A program made the translations under genes and the position numbers. 64,000 nucleotides of DNA from an uncultured Oribacterium sp. (GTDB taxonomy: Bacteria > Bacillota > Clostridia > Lachnospirales > Lachnospiraceae): assembly GCA_934270345.1 (NCBI GenBank), contig CAKQPT010000010.1:1-64000 (forward strand). The letters are read 5' to 3'. The notes beneath the pieces were generated by a model that did not search any database, was not told the origin of the DNA, and was given only the letters and a program-made list of their open reading frames with translations. Shown here piece by piece: positions 41,724 through 50,917 of this stretch (the stretch's first letter is position 1; the number at the start of each line of letters is the position of its first letter).

Positions 41724-44084
41724 GTGTTTGATTTTTCAAAAGAGCCAGGAAGAACTAAATATAATCGTGACTTAGTCACAACTGAAAAACCATTAGTTTC
41801 AGTTATTACGCCATACTATAATGCCCAAAAGTATTTTGCTAAATTATATCCGTGTGTTTTAAACCAGACTTTCCCTTGGTTTGAATGGATTATTGTTGAT
41901 GATGGAAGTAATGCAACTGGTGAAGATGTTTTCCTGAAAAAAATAGAGGAGAGTGATCCGCGAATAAAAGTGGTTCATAAAACGAATGGCGGAATTTCTT
42001 CGGCTCGGAATAGAGGAATCAGAGAGAGCGACACAGATATAGTTATTACACTGGATGCAGATGAACTTATCGAGCCGACTTATTTTGAGCTGTTATATTG
42101 GACACTTTATTATAATCCTGAAGCAAGTTGGGCATATACAGATAGTGTTGGCTTCCAGAATCAGGAATATGTCTGGCAGTTTCCGTTCAATGCTGAGAAA
42201 TTGAAAACATATAATTTTTTAGTAGAAAGTGCAGCTATACGGAAAAAAGACTTGATTGAAGTGGGTGGATACGATGAGGTAGAAAAACATTACTTTGAGG
42301 ACTGGCGCCTTTGGCTAAAAATGTTGTCGAAAGGTAAAATGCCAGTGCATGTCAGTAGCCTGGAATTCTGGTATAGAAGAACTGATACGGGAGTCCTTAA
42401 TAAAGTAACTGCAGATGATAAAACCAGAAAAAGGGCCGATGAATTAATCAGTGAAGTTGCGGCTACAGCCGATGATAGTGTAACGGCTAAAGTATTTAAT
42501 GGATTAATTAAGAGGGATGAATGGTCTATTCCTAATAGATCGGATTTTAATAAACGATATCGAGATAAGAATGATAAAATTGAAGTATTATTTATTATTC
42601 CATGGATGGTTACTGGCGGAGCGGACCAATTCAATCTGGATTTTGTAAGGCTTTTAAATAAAGAAAAATATAATATCACTATTATCACGACTGAGAAGTC
42701 AGAAAATCCATGGAAACAGCGCTTTAGAGAATATACACCATCGATATATTCACTTCCGGATTTTTTGGATGTTAATGATTATGCGGAATTTATTTCATAT
42801 ATTATCCAGACGCGACAGATAGATGTGTGTCTTGTTTCGAATTCTTATTATGGATATTATATTTTGCCATGGCTCAAATTGCAGTATCCGAAACTGGCGA
42901 TTATTGATTATGTCCATATGGAAGAGATGTATTGGCGCAATGGCGGATATGCTCGTACATCTATGGCAATGTCTGATATTATTGAGAAGACGTATGTTTG
43001 CAATAACTCTACGCAAAGAGCGTTTGTGACTCATTTTAAAAGACGAGAAAAAGACGTAGAGACGCTTTATATTGGAGTTGATCAGCAAAAATATGATCCA
43101 GATCGGGTGTTGCGTGGAACGATTCGAGCAAAATATAATATACCTGATAATGGAAAAATAGTCCTTTTTCCATGTCGTTTGCATCAGCAAAAAAGGCCTT
43201 ACTTAATGTTGGAAATAGCAAAAAAAGTTGCCTCCAGTTATAAAAATTTCTATTTTCTCGTTGTTGGAGATGGAGATGAACTGGATGGAATGAAAAAACG
43301 CGTTTCCGAATATAAGATTGAAGATCGAGTCATTTTTGCTGGTATGCAGGAAGATGTTCGCCCATATTATAAGGATGCAGATGTTACATTGATTTGTTCG
43401 TTGCGTGAAGGGTTATCGCTTACGGCATATGAATCTTGCGCAATGATGACACCTGTGATTACTGCAGATGTTGGAGGTCAGCGAGAATTAATCGATGATA
43501 GCGTTGGAATGCTGCTTCCATTTCTTTCTGAAGAAAAAGAAATTACACAAAAAAACTATTCAGAGACGGAAATTATGCAGTATGTGAAGGCAATACTGGA
43601 TCTTTTGGATAATGATAATCAAGATGTATATCGGCAAAAGTGTATTAATTGCAGGAAAAAAATCGAGGATAATTTCGGGCTGGATACGATGATTAAACAT
43701 ATGGAAGAAGCGCTAGATTCTTGCCTTAGATCAGATAGAATTCTCCAGCGCGAATCGGTGGCAAAAGCGTTGGCTATGTTCCCAACCATGACGGAAGATA
43801 TACTCAGCATTTATCTTGAATATGAGGGAATGATGCAGGAGAATGGCCGAATCTGGAATGAACGATGTCATTTTCAGAACGAATTAAATGCTCGGCAGTA
43901 TGAATTAAATCTCCAAAAAGCTCAATATGATGAGATTTGTGGATCGACATCTTTGCGCGTAGGTAGGTGGGTTACGTTTATTCCTAGAAAGCTCAAGGGA
44001 GGAATACGTTGCATTTATGATCATGGGCTGCTGTATACAGTAAGATATGCTTTTTTAAAAATAATGCATAGACAAGTGCAATGA
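41724..44084 (+). CDS. GT2-GT4 fusion glycosyltransferase
   Basis: A GTG start (786 residues) with GGGAGGAA upstream. Residues ~25-270 are a GT2 domain (VSVITPYYNAQKYF, VDDGSN, GGISSARNRG, TLDADELIEP). Residues ~290-650 are a GT4/GT-B domain (FIIPWMVTGGADQFN, GVDQQKYDP, FPCRLHQQKRP, VGDGDELDGMKK, EGLSLTAYESCAM). One polypeptide can therefore add two sugars. A C-terminal ~130-residue helical part ends in LKGGIRCIYDHGLLYTVRY, the tail shared with the previous protein. Base composition is clearly AT-rich compared with 1-28 kb. Confidence 0.92.
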   Translation: MFDFSKEPGRTKYNRDLVTTEKPLVSVITPYYNAQKYFAKLYPCVLNQTFPWFEWIIVDDGSNATGEDVFLKKIEESDPRIKVVHKTNGGISSARNRGIRESDTDIVITLDADELIEPTYFELLYWTLYYNPEASWAYTDSVGFQNQEYVWQFPFNAEKLKTYNFLVESAAIRKKDLIEVGGYDEVEKHYFEDWRLWLKMLSKGKMPVHVSSLEFWYRRTDTGVLNKVTADDKTRKRADELISEVAATADDSVTAKVFNGLIKRDEWSIPNRSDFNKRYRDKNDKIEVLFIIPWMVTGGADQFNLDFVRLLNKEKYNITIITTEKSENPWKQRFREYTPSIYSLPDFLDVNDYAEFISYIIQTRQIDVCLVSNSYYGYYILPWLKLQYPKLAIIDYVHMEEMYWRNGGYARTSMAMSDIIEKTYVCNNSTQRAFVTHFKRREKDVETLYIGVDQQKYDPDRVLRGTIRAKYNIPDNGKIVLFPCRLHQQKRPYLMLEIAKKVASSYKNFYFLVVGDGDELDGMKKRVSEYKIEDRVIFAGMQEDVRPYYKDADVTLICSLREGLSLTAYESCAMMTPVITADVGGQRELIDDSVGMLLPFLSEEKEITQKNYSETEIMQYVKAILDLLDNDNQDVYRQKCINCRKKIEDNFGLDTMIKHMEEALDSCLRSDRILQRESVAKALAMFPTMTEDILSIYLEYEGMMQENGRIWNERCHFQNELNARQYELNLQKAQYDEICGSTSLRVGRWVTFIPRKLKGGIRCIYDHGLLYTVRYAFLKIMHRQVQ

Positions 44085-44111
44085 TTATGGTTAAGGAGTA
44101 TACACAATATT

Positions 44112-45281
44112 ATGAAATATGGATTAGTTGTATATAAGGATACAGATAATATAGGAGATGATATTCTATCATATGCAGCTATGCGGTTTCTGCCACGAAT
44201 TGATTATATCATTGATCGTGAGCAATTAGATGTTTTTTCTCCAGAAAAAAAAGAGATGGTATCTGTTATTATGAATGGCTGGTTTTTATATCATAAATCC
44301 CATTGGCCGCCATCTCCATATATTAATCCTTTGTTTATTGGAATCCACTTTAGCGGAAAAAAATTATTCGGAATCGAAGATGAATATCTTGATGGATATG
44401 GGAAAAAGTATTTTAAGGATCACGAACCTATTGGGTGCAGAGATAATTATACTTTAAAAAAAATGGAAGCGAGAAATATAAAATCTTACTTTTCAGGATG
44501 CTTGACGTTGACATTGAATCCTTTTCCTGAGGTAGAAAAGAAAAACAAAGACAAGTATATACTGGTAGATGTTTCCGAAGATGTCTTTCGAAAAGCTACA
44601 GATATTGTGGGGAGAGAACGAATAGATTGTATTACACATAATGTTGATGATACATATAGTCGCATGAGCTGGGGAGAACGTAGCACTGTTGTAGAATCAT
44701 ATCTAAAAAAATACCAGAGTGCAAAACTTGTTATAACAACACGATTGCATTGTGCACTTCCTTGTCTCGCACTGGGCACGCCGGTGCTTCTATTGATGGA
44801 TGACAACCCAGATGCCAGGGAACGAATGGGAAGCTTTGCTGATTATGTACGCCACTGTTCTTCTCATGAATTTGTGGATAATGCATTATATTGGATGGAA
44901 GACTTTTCAAACTCTACAAAGTATTTGGAACTTCGAGAGCGTATTGAGGAGGACTGTAAGAGCTTTATCAATCAGTCACAAGCAATTAATGAAGCTGATA
45001 TGCTTAGGCGAGTTCCTGAACTGAATAATTATAATCACCTATGGAAAGAACCAACATTGTGGAAGCGAAGTCTTATTCCTGAGGATATGATCATAATTAA
45101 GAGAACAGAGTGGGATGATCTTTATTGCGAGAAAGAGTGGCTAAATCAGCAACGAAAATATAAAGATCATCGTATAAAAGAACTGGAAGCAAGAATAGAG
45201 GAACTTGAAAAAGGAAAAGAGTGGCTTGAAGAACATGCGGCAGAACAAGAACGATATATTCACGAGTTGCAAAACAGATAA
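44112..45281 (+). CDS. Polysaccharide pyruvyltransferase family protein with coiled-coil tail
   Basis: The 389-residue product starts MKYGLVVYKDTDNIGDDILSYAA, the pyruvyltransferase (WcaK/CsaB-like) N-terminal signature. It later shows VITTRLHCALPCLALGTPVLLL, the other hallmark. Family members add a ketal-linked pyruvate from phosphoenolpyruvate to a sugar, giving the polymer negative charge. The last ~60 residues are Glu/Lys/Arg-rich heptads (about 330-389), a likely coiled coil not required in the family. It may tether the enzyme to another assembly protein. Confidence 0.86.
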   Translation: MKYGLVVYKDTDNIGDDILSYAAMRFLPRIDYIIDREQLDVFSPEKKEMVSVIMNGWFLYHKSHWPPSPYINPLFIGIHFSGKKLFGIEDEYLDGYGKKYFKDHEPIGCRDNYTLKKMEARNIKSYFSGCLTLTLNPFPEVEKKNKDKYILVDVSEDVFRKATDIVGRERIDCITHNVDDTYSRMSWGERSTVVESYLKKYQSAKLVITTRLHCALPCLALGTPVLLLMDDNPDARERMGSFADYVRHCSSHEFVDNALYWMEDFSNSTKYLELRERIEEDCKSFINQSQAINEADMLRRVPELNNYNHLWKEPTLWKRSLIPEDMIIIKRTEWDDLYCEKEWLNQQRKYKDHRIKELEARIEELEKGKEWLEEHAAEQERYIHELQNR

Positions 45282-45434
45282 TTTCGAGGTGGATAAATCC
45301 CGTTTGCGTTTACTTTGTACTGGCATAGTATTATCCAAAAATGACTGCTATCGATGCAGTACCGGATGAAGAGTGAAATTCAGAATTTAACATTGCCTGA
45401 TAGATGAATTAATTATGAGGATGGAGCCGTTACT

Positions 45435-46592
45435 GTGGGAAGCACTAAAACAAGGAGTTCAAATATTGAATTATTAAGAATTATGGGTATGGCAATGATC
45501 ATCATGTACCATATAGGGTGTCATTGCATAATTAATCAACTCACAGACAGAGGCTCAATGGAGAGAATGGGTAATGCGCTGTTTATTTCTCCGGGGTTTT
45601 CAAAGAAACTGCTGCTACTAGATGGTATAAATACGTTAGGAATTATTGGAAATGTGGTGTTCATTCTCATATCTGGCTACTTTATGGCAGGGAAGGGAAA
45701 GAATATAAATTTATTAGATATCGCTGTAAAACTGCTTACGCAACAGGGATTTGCAGCGATAATGCTGGTTGTAGGGTCTACGCTTGTGTACCACCTTGCA
45801 GGGGGAATATTCATACAGATGATGAGTATTACCACCTTTAATAGTATGTCGTGGTATGTTGGATATTACTTTATAATTATCCTTCTTGCGTATTGTTGTT
45901 TGAATGATTATCTCAGCAGACTTAACCAGAAGCGGTATTTGAGCTTTGTTGTTACATTATTTGCAATCACTCAATTGAGCTTTTCAATAGGAATCCTGGA
46001 GGGGTTAGCAGGTGGATTAAGTACGTTGTGCACAGGAATCTTTTTATATTCGCTTGGTGGATATATTAGGAAATTTAATCCACTTCAAAACATAAAAAGC
46101 ATTGTGTTTATTTGTGTGATTGCTGTAGTTTTCGGACTTGTATTCTGGTCTAATTACAATGCAACTATGAATAACGTAGAAATGTTTCATCTTAACAACT
46201 CAACAGATATATTTATACAGAGCATAATTGGATATGGAAACAATAGCATCGTGGTCATTCTGATTGGGTTGAGTTTATTTGAGCTTTTCAGGAGGCTTAA
46301 TATTCCAAATAGTAGAGTAATTAACTATATTGGGGCATCTACGCTGATGACGTATTTGATTCATGATAACGATTTTTTCTATAGCATTTGGAATACAAAG
46401 GATTGGATTACGCTTCTATATAACAATCCAATTGAGTTTATGTTGATTATAACTAAATGGACGATTGCAACATTTGTTGTTGGCGTAATGAGTTATACGG
46501 CATATGTAATTATTGCAACTCTGTGTTGTAAACATAGAAGCGTATTTTTTAAAAGAAATCTTTCCAGTGAGCATATAAATTGCGCCGAATAA
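45435..46592 (+). CDS. Acyltransferase 3 family membrane protein
   Basis: A GTG start with GGATGGAG upstream. The 385-residue, ten-helix protein begins SSNIELLRIMGMAMIIMYHIG, the acyltransferase-3 signature with its catalytic-site His, followed by GNVVFILISGYFM. Such enzymes O-acetylate or otherwise acylate surface glycans on the outer side of the membrane. A second member of the family follows, so two positions or two sugars may be modified. The leader 45282-45434 shows no clear regulatory element. Confidence 0.88.
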   Translation: MGSTKTRSSNIELLRIMGMAMIIMYHIGCHCIINQLTDRGSMERMGNALFISPGFSKKLLLLDGINTLGIIGNVVFILISGYFMAGKGKNINLLDIAVKLLTQQGFAAIMLVVGSTLVYHLAGGIFIQMMSITTFNSMSWYVGYYFIIILLAYCCLNDYLSRLNQKRYLSFVVTLFAITQLSFSIGILEGLAGGLSTLCTGIFLYSLGGYIRKFNPLQNIKSIVFICVIAVVFGLVFWSNYNATMNNVEMFHLNNSTDIFIQSIIGYGNNSIVVILIGLSLFELFRRLNIPNSRVINYIGASTLMTYLIHDNDFFYSIWNTKDWITLLYNNPIEFMLIITKWTIATFVVGVMSYTAYVIIATLCCKHRSVFFKRNLSSEHINCAE

Positions 46593-46680
46593 GAAAATTG
46601 CATCTTCTTGTGAGATGACAGAGGTTTCTTTGGTATATAGAGCGAGGTGATTAAGAAAGCGAACAGAGGGATGGTGATAT

Positions 46681-47739
46681 ATGAGTGTGAAAAAGAAAGA
46701 AAGACTCGCATGGATTGATTATGCAAGAACTTTTGCGATTTTATGTGTTATTATCGTGCATTCTACAGAGGCTGTTTATCCTATAAATGTAGAGACATTG
46801 ACCATGCTGGTGAACCACTCAAGCTGGATTGTAATATCTCTATTTACTTTGGGCAGGTTAGGAGTGCCGATTTTTCTTTTTATTTCAGGCTACTTACTTT
46901 TGGATAAAGAATATGATGATAAAGGTATCAGAAATTTCTATCGGCATAATTTTTGTCCACTGCTCATTACAACAGAACTTTGGATATTAATATATGGTTT
47001 GTTTACCATGTGGTACACATCATCGCCATTTAACTTTAAAGATGTGGTGAAGGATGTTCTCTTTTTTCGATTATGCGATATGTCTCATATGTGGTATATG
47101 CCGATGATTTTAGGAATCTATTTATGGCTTCCATTAATGGCGAAGGTAGTGCGAACGAGCAATATACGATATGTGGAAGTACTAAGTGGATTTGCTTTTA
47201 TTATTCTGTTTTGCCTTCCGGTAATAAATGTATTCCGAGATGTTGCAGGAAAAAGTCTGTTAAATTCATATATAGACATGGGTTGTTCAGGTGGAATATA
47301 CGGAATGATGTTACTGTTTGGGTACTACGTAAAAAAAGGAGAGTTTGATTCTGTTCCAACTCCTCTTATTTCAGTTACCGGAATCGCTTCTTTTGGGCTG
47401 ACGGTGTATACACAGTATTATTCAAATGCGCATGGTGTAAATTATGCAGTATGGTATAATTCGGCCAGCTTGGTGATCTGCTCGCTTGCTGTCTTTATAT
47501 TGCTTGCAAGGTTGAGCCTAAAACGAAATAGGCTGATTGAGCAGATTTCGATATTGAGCTTTGGTATTTATCTGATTCATAATATGGTATTGAAGGTGTT
47601 GCTTCATTATCTTTCTTATAATGTAACGATGCTGAAAATAGGTATCATTATGGTTCTGACATTTCTTATAACATATGGTATCGTGTATATTATAAGTTGT
47701 TTTAAAATATCAAAGCATCTCTTATTGATTAAAAAGTAA
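46681..47739 (+). CDS. Acyltransferase 3 family membrane protein
   Basis: A 352-residue protein with the family start RLAWIDYARTFAILCVIIVHS, then GVPIFLFISGYLLL and about ten membrane helices, ending in a basic tail. The MSHMWYMPMILGIYLWLP stretch is typical of the O-acetyltransferase subgroup. It lies 88 bases after the first acyltransferase and is the last intact gene before a region of gene debris (47740-48229), so it probably closes the unit. Confidence 0.89.
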   Translation: MSVKKKERLAWIDYARTFAILCVIIVHSTEAVYPINVETLTMLVNHSSWIVISLFTLGRLGVPIFLFISGYLLLDKEYDDKGIRNFYRHNFCPLLITTELWILIYGLFTMWYTSSPFNFKDVVKDVLFFRLCDMSHMWYMPMILGIYLWLPLMAKVVRTSNIRYVEVLSGFAFIILFCLPVINVFRDVAGKSLLNSYIDMGCSGGIYGMMLLFGYYVKKGEFDSVPTPLISVTGIASFGLTVYTQYYSNAHGVNYAVWYNSASLVICSLAVFILLARLSLKRNRLIEQISILSFGIYLIHNMVLKVLLHYLSYNVTMLKIGIIMVLTFLITYGIVYIISCFKISKHLLLIKK

Positions 47740-47772
47740 TGACTAGATGGGAAGACTGGTGGGGCCACGACA

Positions 47773-47985
47773 TTGGGGCCAGGCCCCGGGAAGAAATATG
47801 TTTTTTCCTTTTCGACTTCATGGCTTTATTCCTATTATTTCGGAGGGGATCCTGCGCAGCTTCTGACGATGGGGAAGGCATGGTATCTGGGGAAGCTTCC
47901 GTATGTTGACATGTTTGATCATAAGGGTCCGTTTATTTTTATAGTTGTTTTGGATGCATTGAAGCTAAGGAGGATGTTGATTTGA
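47773..47985 (+). pseudogene. Remnant of a GT39/PMT-like membrane glycosyltransferase
   Basis: The ~65 readable residues include GGDPAQLLTMGKAWYLGKLPYVDMFDHKGP with its last few residues, the conserved first-loop region of bacterial GT-C mannosyltransferase-like proteins. The rest of the gene (normally 450+ residues) is absent. It begins inside a GC-rich repeat word (GGGGCCAGGCCCC) and ends at a stop 15 residues after DHKGP. It is a leftover from an earlier gene replacement. Confidence 0.72.
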
Positions 47986-48095
47986 CTGAGCTTCAATCCG
48001 GCAAGCCGGATGAGCTCACGATACTTGGTTATAAATGATGACCTCCTTCGTAATGAATTTACGTTGCAAAGCGTATGAATTCATTATAAAGAGAA

Positions 48096-48205
48096 TCGGT
48101 ATCATCTGTCCGTAATCGCGGTATCCGAATCCCAGAACCGCGGTATCGCCGAAAACGGAACAGCGGTACTGCGTCACCAGAATGGCGGTTCAGAATCGTC
48201 AGGAA
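48096..48205. repeat. Five degenerate 22-bp tandem repeats
   Basis: GCGGTATC-like words start at 48096, 48118, 48140, 48163 and 48185, spaced 22, 22, 23 and 22 bases. They lie in the non-coding gap 47986-48229, just before the GtrB-like gene. Confidence 0.68.
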
Positions 48206-48229
48206 TACTCATACTGATAATTTAGCGAA

Positions 48230-49210
48230 ATGAATATACCTACATTATACATAGTTATCCCTTGCTATAATGAAGAGACTGTACTTCCGATTTCGTCAGA
48301 GCTTTTTTTATCGGAAATACAGTTACTGGTTAAAGAGGGAAAAATAAATAACAGCAGTAGAATTGTATTTGTAAATGATGGCAGCAGGGATTCCACCTGG
48401 GATATCATTAAGGATTTAGCCCAGAAAGATGAACATTTTTCTGGGCTTTGTCTGAGTAGAAATCGCGGGCATCAGAATGCGGTTTTGGCAGGACTGATGG
48501 ACTCGAAGGATAAGTGCGACATTACCATTTCAATCGATTGCGATGGTCAGGATGATATTAGGGCGATGGAAGAAATGGTAGATCGGTATCGTGAGGGCTT
48601 TGATGTTGTTTATGGCGTGCGGAGTAAGCGTGATACAGATACATTCTTTAAGCGCTTTACTGCGGAGAACTTCTATAAGCTGATGAATGCTATGGGAGCA
48701 GAGGTCGTCTATAACCATGCGGATTATCGTTTGATGTCCTCTCGCGTGTTGAATGAATTTGCGAAATTTGAAGAGGTGAATTTGTTTCTCAGAGGTATGG
48801 TTCCGCTGGTGGGATTCAAGAGCACGACCGTATATTACGAACGACATGAGAGACTGGCTGGTGAAAGCCACTATCCACTGAGGAAGATGTTGGCGCTGGC
48901 TTTTGATGGTATTACTAGTCTTAGTACGAAACCACTCAGCTTGATTACGGATTTTGGCTTTTTAGTTGCTGGTATTAGTTTTATCGGCATTCTGTATGCG
49001 ATCGTTTCGTTTTTTCAAGGGGCTACGGTATCTGGCTGGGCCAGCATGATATGTATTATATGTTTACTGGGTGGAATTCAGCTGATTTGCCTCGGCGTCA
49101 TCGGCCAGTACATCGGTAAGATTTATATGGAAGTGAAGCATAGACCGAGGTATATCATAAGCGAGCGAACGGAAGCATCTACATATTCAAGGGGACAAGA
49201 AAATGGTTAA
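48230..49210 (+). CDS. GtrB-like polyprenyl-phosphate glycosyltransferase
   Basis: A 326-residue GT2 enzyme: LYIVIPCYNEETVLP, FVNDGSRDST, NRGHQNAVLAG, SIDCDGQDD, and KMLALAFDGITSLSTKPL before two C-terminal membrane helices. It would make an undecaprenyl-phosphate-linked sugar. Its last 8 bases overlap the next gene, which encodes a GT-C type membrane transferase. This is the usual pairing for side-chain glycosylation of a surface polymer. No GtrA-like flippase is present in the window. Confidence 0.91.
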   Translation: MNIPTLYIVIPCYNEETVLPISSELFLSEIQLLVKEGKINNSSRIVFVNDGSRDSTWDIIKDLAQKDEHFSGLCLSRNRGHQNAVLAGLMDSKDKCDITISIDCDGQDDIRAMEEMVDRYREGFDVVYGVRSKRDTDTFFKRFTAENFYKLMNAMGAEVVYNHADYRLMSSRVLNEFAKFEEVNLFLRGMVPLVGFKSTTVYYERHERLAGESHYPLRKMLALAFDGITSLSTKPLSLITDFGFLVAGISFIGILYAIVSFFQGATVSGWASMICIICLLGGIQLICLGVIGQYIGKIYMEVKHRPRYIISERTEASTYSRGQENG

Positions 49211-50690
49211 ATACTTACAGAAAAACATACAGAAACTACTTCTGATCTTATTATTTATCAGCTTGTTTATCTTTTATAGCAGGATTGTGCCGATCGTTCC
49301 ATTTGATACAGATGACTGGTGCTATATGGGATATTATAGACTTCCTTTTCCGATATGGGGGGATTGGAATCCGTCAAGAATACTTCCGGAAGTATTGATG
49401 CCGTATGTGTCGATTTTTGCGGCTCGTGTTATTTATCCTGTGATGGGTGATTATTTTGGCTCGATCACATTGATGTATGCCTTCGTGGTTACTGCTTTTA
49501 TATCCATCTTATGCGTTCAACTTTACCATCTCGCAGAGTCTTTAGGAACATCGAAGACTGCAGCGGTTTTACTAACGGTTTTATGGGGGATTTTGCATTT
49601 TGCACTGCTGGCAGGAAATGAATCGGGGAATACCTGGTTATGGGGCAGTATATCCGCTACGAACTATTTCTATTATGCTATTCCGGCTTTACTAAACGAA
49701 GCAATTGTAATCTATCTAATTAGGAAAAAGGGAACAGCACTTTCGTTGCCTGTTAAAATACTTCTGTGTATTCTTTGCTACTTCGGTGTTTTTTCAAATC
49801 TCTTTCCGGCGGTAGTTCTGCCTGCGTATGCTGGTATGGAGATATTATTTTCTTTTGGAAAGTGGCTAGTGGCACCAAAAGACAAGAAAAACAGTTTCTT
49901 CAAATTGATTAAAAACGAATGGTTGAATTTGTATATTTGCATTCTGTTTCTAATCAGTGCGGTTTTTGAAATGTCTGGTGGCAGAGCGGAAGACTTTTCT
50001 GGATATAAGTTTAAGGAAGTTGCAGATTCTTTACAGTTGGTTTTTAAAAATGCAAATAAGTGGTCTGTGGTATCACTGCTAATACTTGCCGCATATTCAC
50101 TGATTAATGTTTTTAAAAAAGGAAATTCTAAATCTGTAAATAGAGAAAGAATATATACCGTTGTGGCGTATGTAGGAGCTTTCCTGATCGTATTGATTTT
50201 TAATATTCTGTTATGCGCGAGAACCTCGGCATGGTATATCAAAAGACAGGATGTTTTAATCGGCATCGTTTTTTATTTGCTGTTGGCGCTATTTTCGCTG
50301 ACTGGCTGGATGTTTACAGTATCTTCGAGAAAGAAACTGAACTATATAGTTCTGATTATATGCATTTTACTAAATGTTCTGGTATTCGGAAAATATAACC
50401 GTAACTTCTATCAGCCAACGAATACACTTGGAATTTCGCCTGATATTTGTCGACAGATTGATGAAGATATTTTGTGTCAGATTACGGATGAAGTATCAGC
50501 TAAAAAGAACCAAATGGATTTGCATGTGCCTCAATTCACTAATGCGGATAATTGGCCTATTGCTACATATGCGGGAGGTCCATATGGCCGTTTTTCATAT
50601 ACATTATGGCGACATGGTATTATCAAAAAGTCCATCAATATTACTGTGGTACCAGATCAGGCGAAAAACGCTGAGTATGGTGTATGGTGA
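49203..50690 (+). CDS. GT-C type membrane glycosyltransferase (Gtr-like)
   Basis: A 495-residue protein with about eleven membrane helices. The first extracytoplasmic loop has PFDTDDWCYMGYYRLP, the acidic site expected in GT-C enzymes that use lipid-phosphate sugars. A larger C-terminal soluble part starts near residue 400. The 8-base overlap with the GtrB-like gene shows coupled translation, so the pair probably glycosylates the polymer outside the membrane. A GAAGCCCC/GGGGCTTC hairpin follows the stop. The family within GT-C is uncertain. Confidence 0.82.
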   Translation: MVKYLQKNIQKLLLILLFISLFIFYSRIVPIVPFDTDDWCYMGYYRLPFPIWGDWNPSRILPEVLMPYVSIFAARVIYPVMGDYFGSITLMYAFVVTAFISILCVQLYHLAESLGTSKTAAVLLTVLWGILHFALLAGNESGNTWLWGSISATNYFYYAIPALLNEAIVIYLIRKKGTALSLPVKILLCILCYFGVFSNLFPAVVLPAYAGMEILFSFGKWLVAPKDKKNSFFKLIKNEWLNLYICILFLISAVFEMSGGRAEDFSGYKFKEVADSLQLVFKNANKWSVVSLLILAAYSLINVFKKGNSKSVNRERIYTVVAYVGAFLIVLIFNILLCARTSAWYIKRQDVLIGIVFYLLLALFSLTGWMFTVSSRKKLNYIVLIICILLNVLVFGKYNRNFYQPTNTLGISPDICRQIDEDILCQITDEVSAKKNQMDLHVPQFTNADNWPIATYAGGPYGRFSYTLWRHGIIKKSINITVVPDQAKNAEYGVW

Positions 50691-50692
50691 AT

Positions 50693-50714
50693 AGAAGCCC
50701 CTTACGGGGCTTCA
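50693..50714 (+). terminator. Hairpin after the GT-C gene
   Basis: GAAGCCCC pairs with GGGGCTTC around TTAC immediately after the stop. No T run follows, so termination may be weak. Confidence 0.5.
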
Positions 50715-50917
50715 TATGAAGGCTGGCGGGGCCAGGCCCCTGGAAGAAAGAATAAACAAATCCTAAAATATTTATAAAACGCGTAATGAGACTTCGGTGT
50801 GATGATTGGCGGGATTCGAAAGATAGCGCGATGCGACTACATTGGTGCCAGGCAAGAGAATTTCATTAACATTAAAAATAGATTTAAAATTGTTTTTTAT
50901 TTAAGAGGATATAATCA

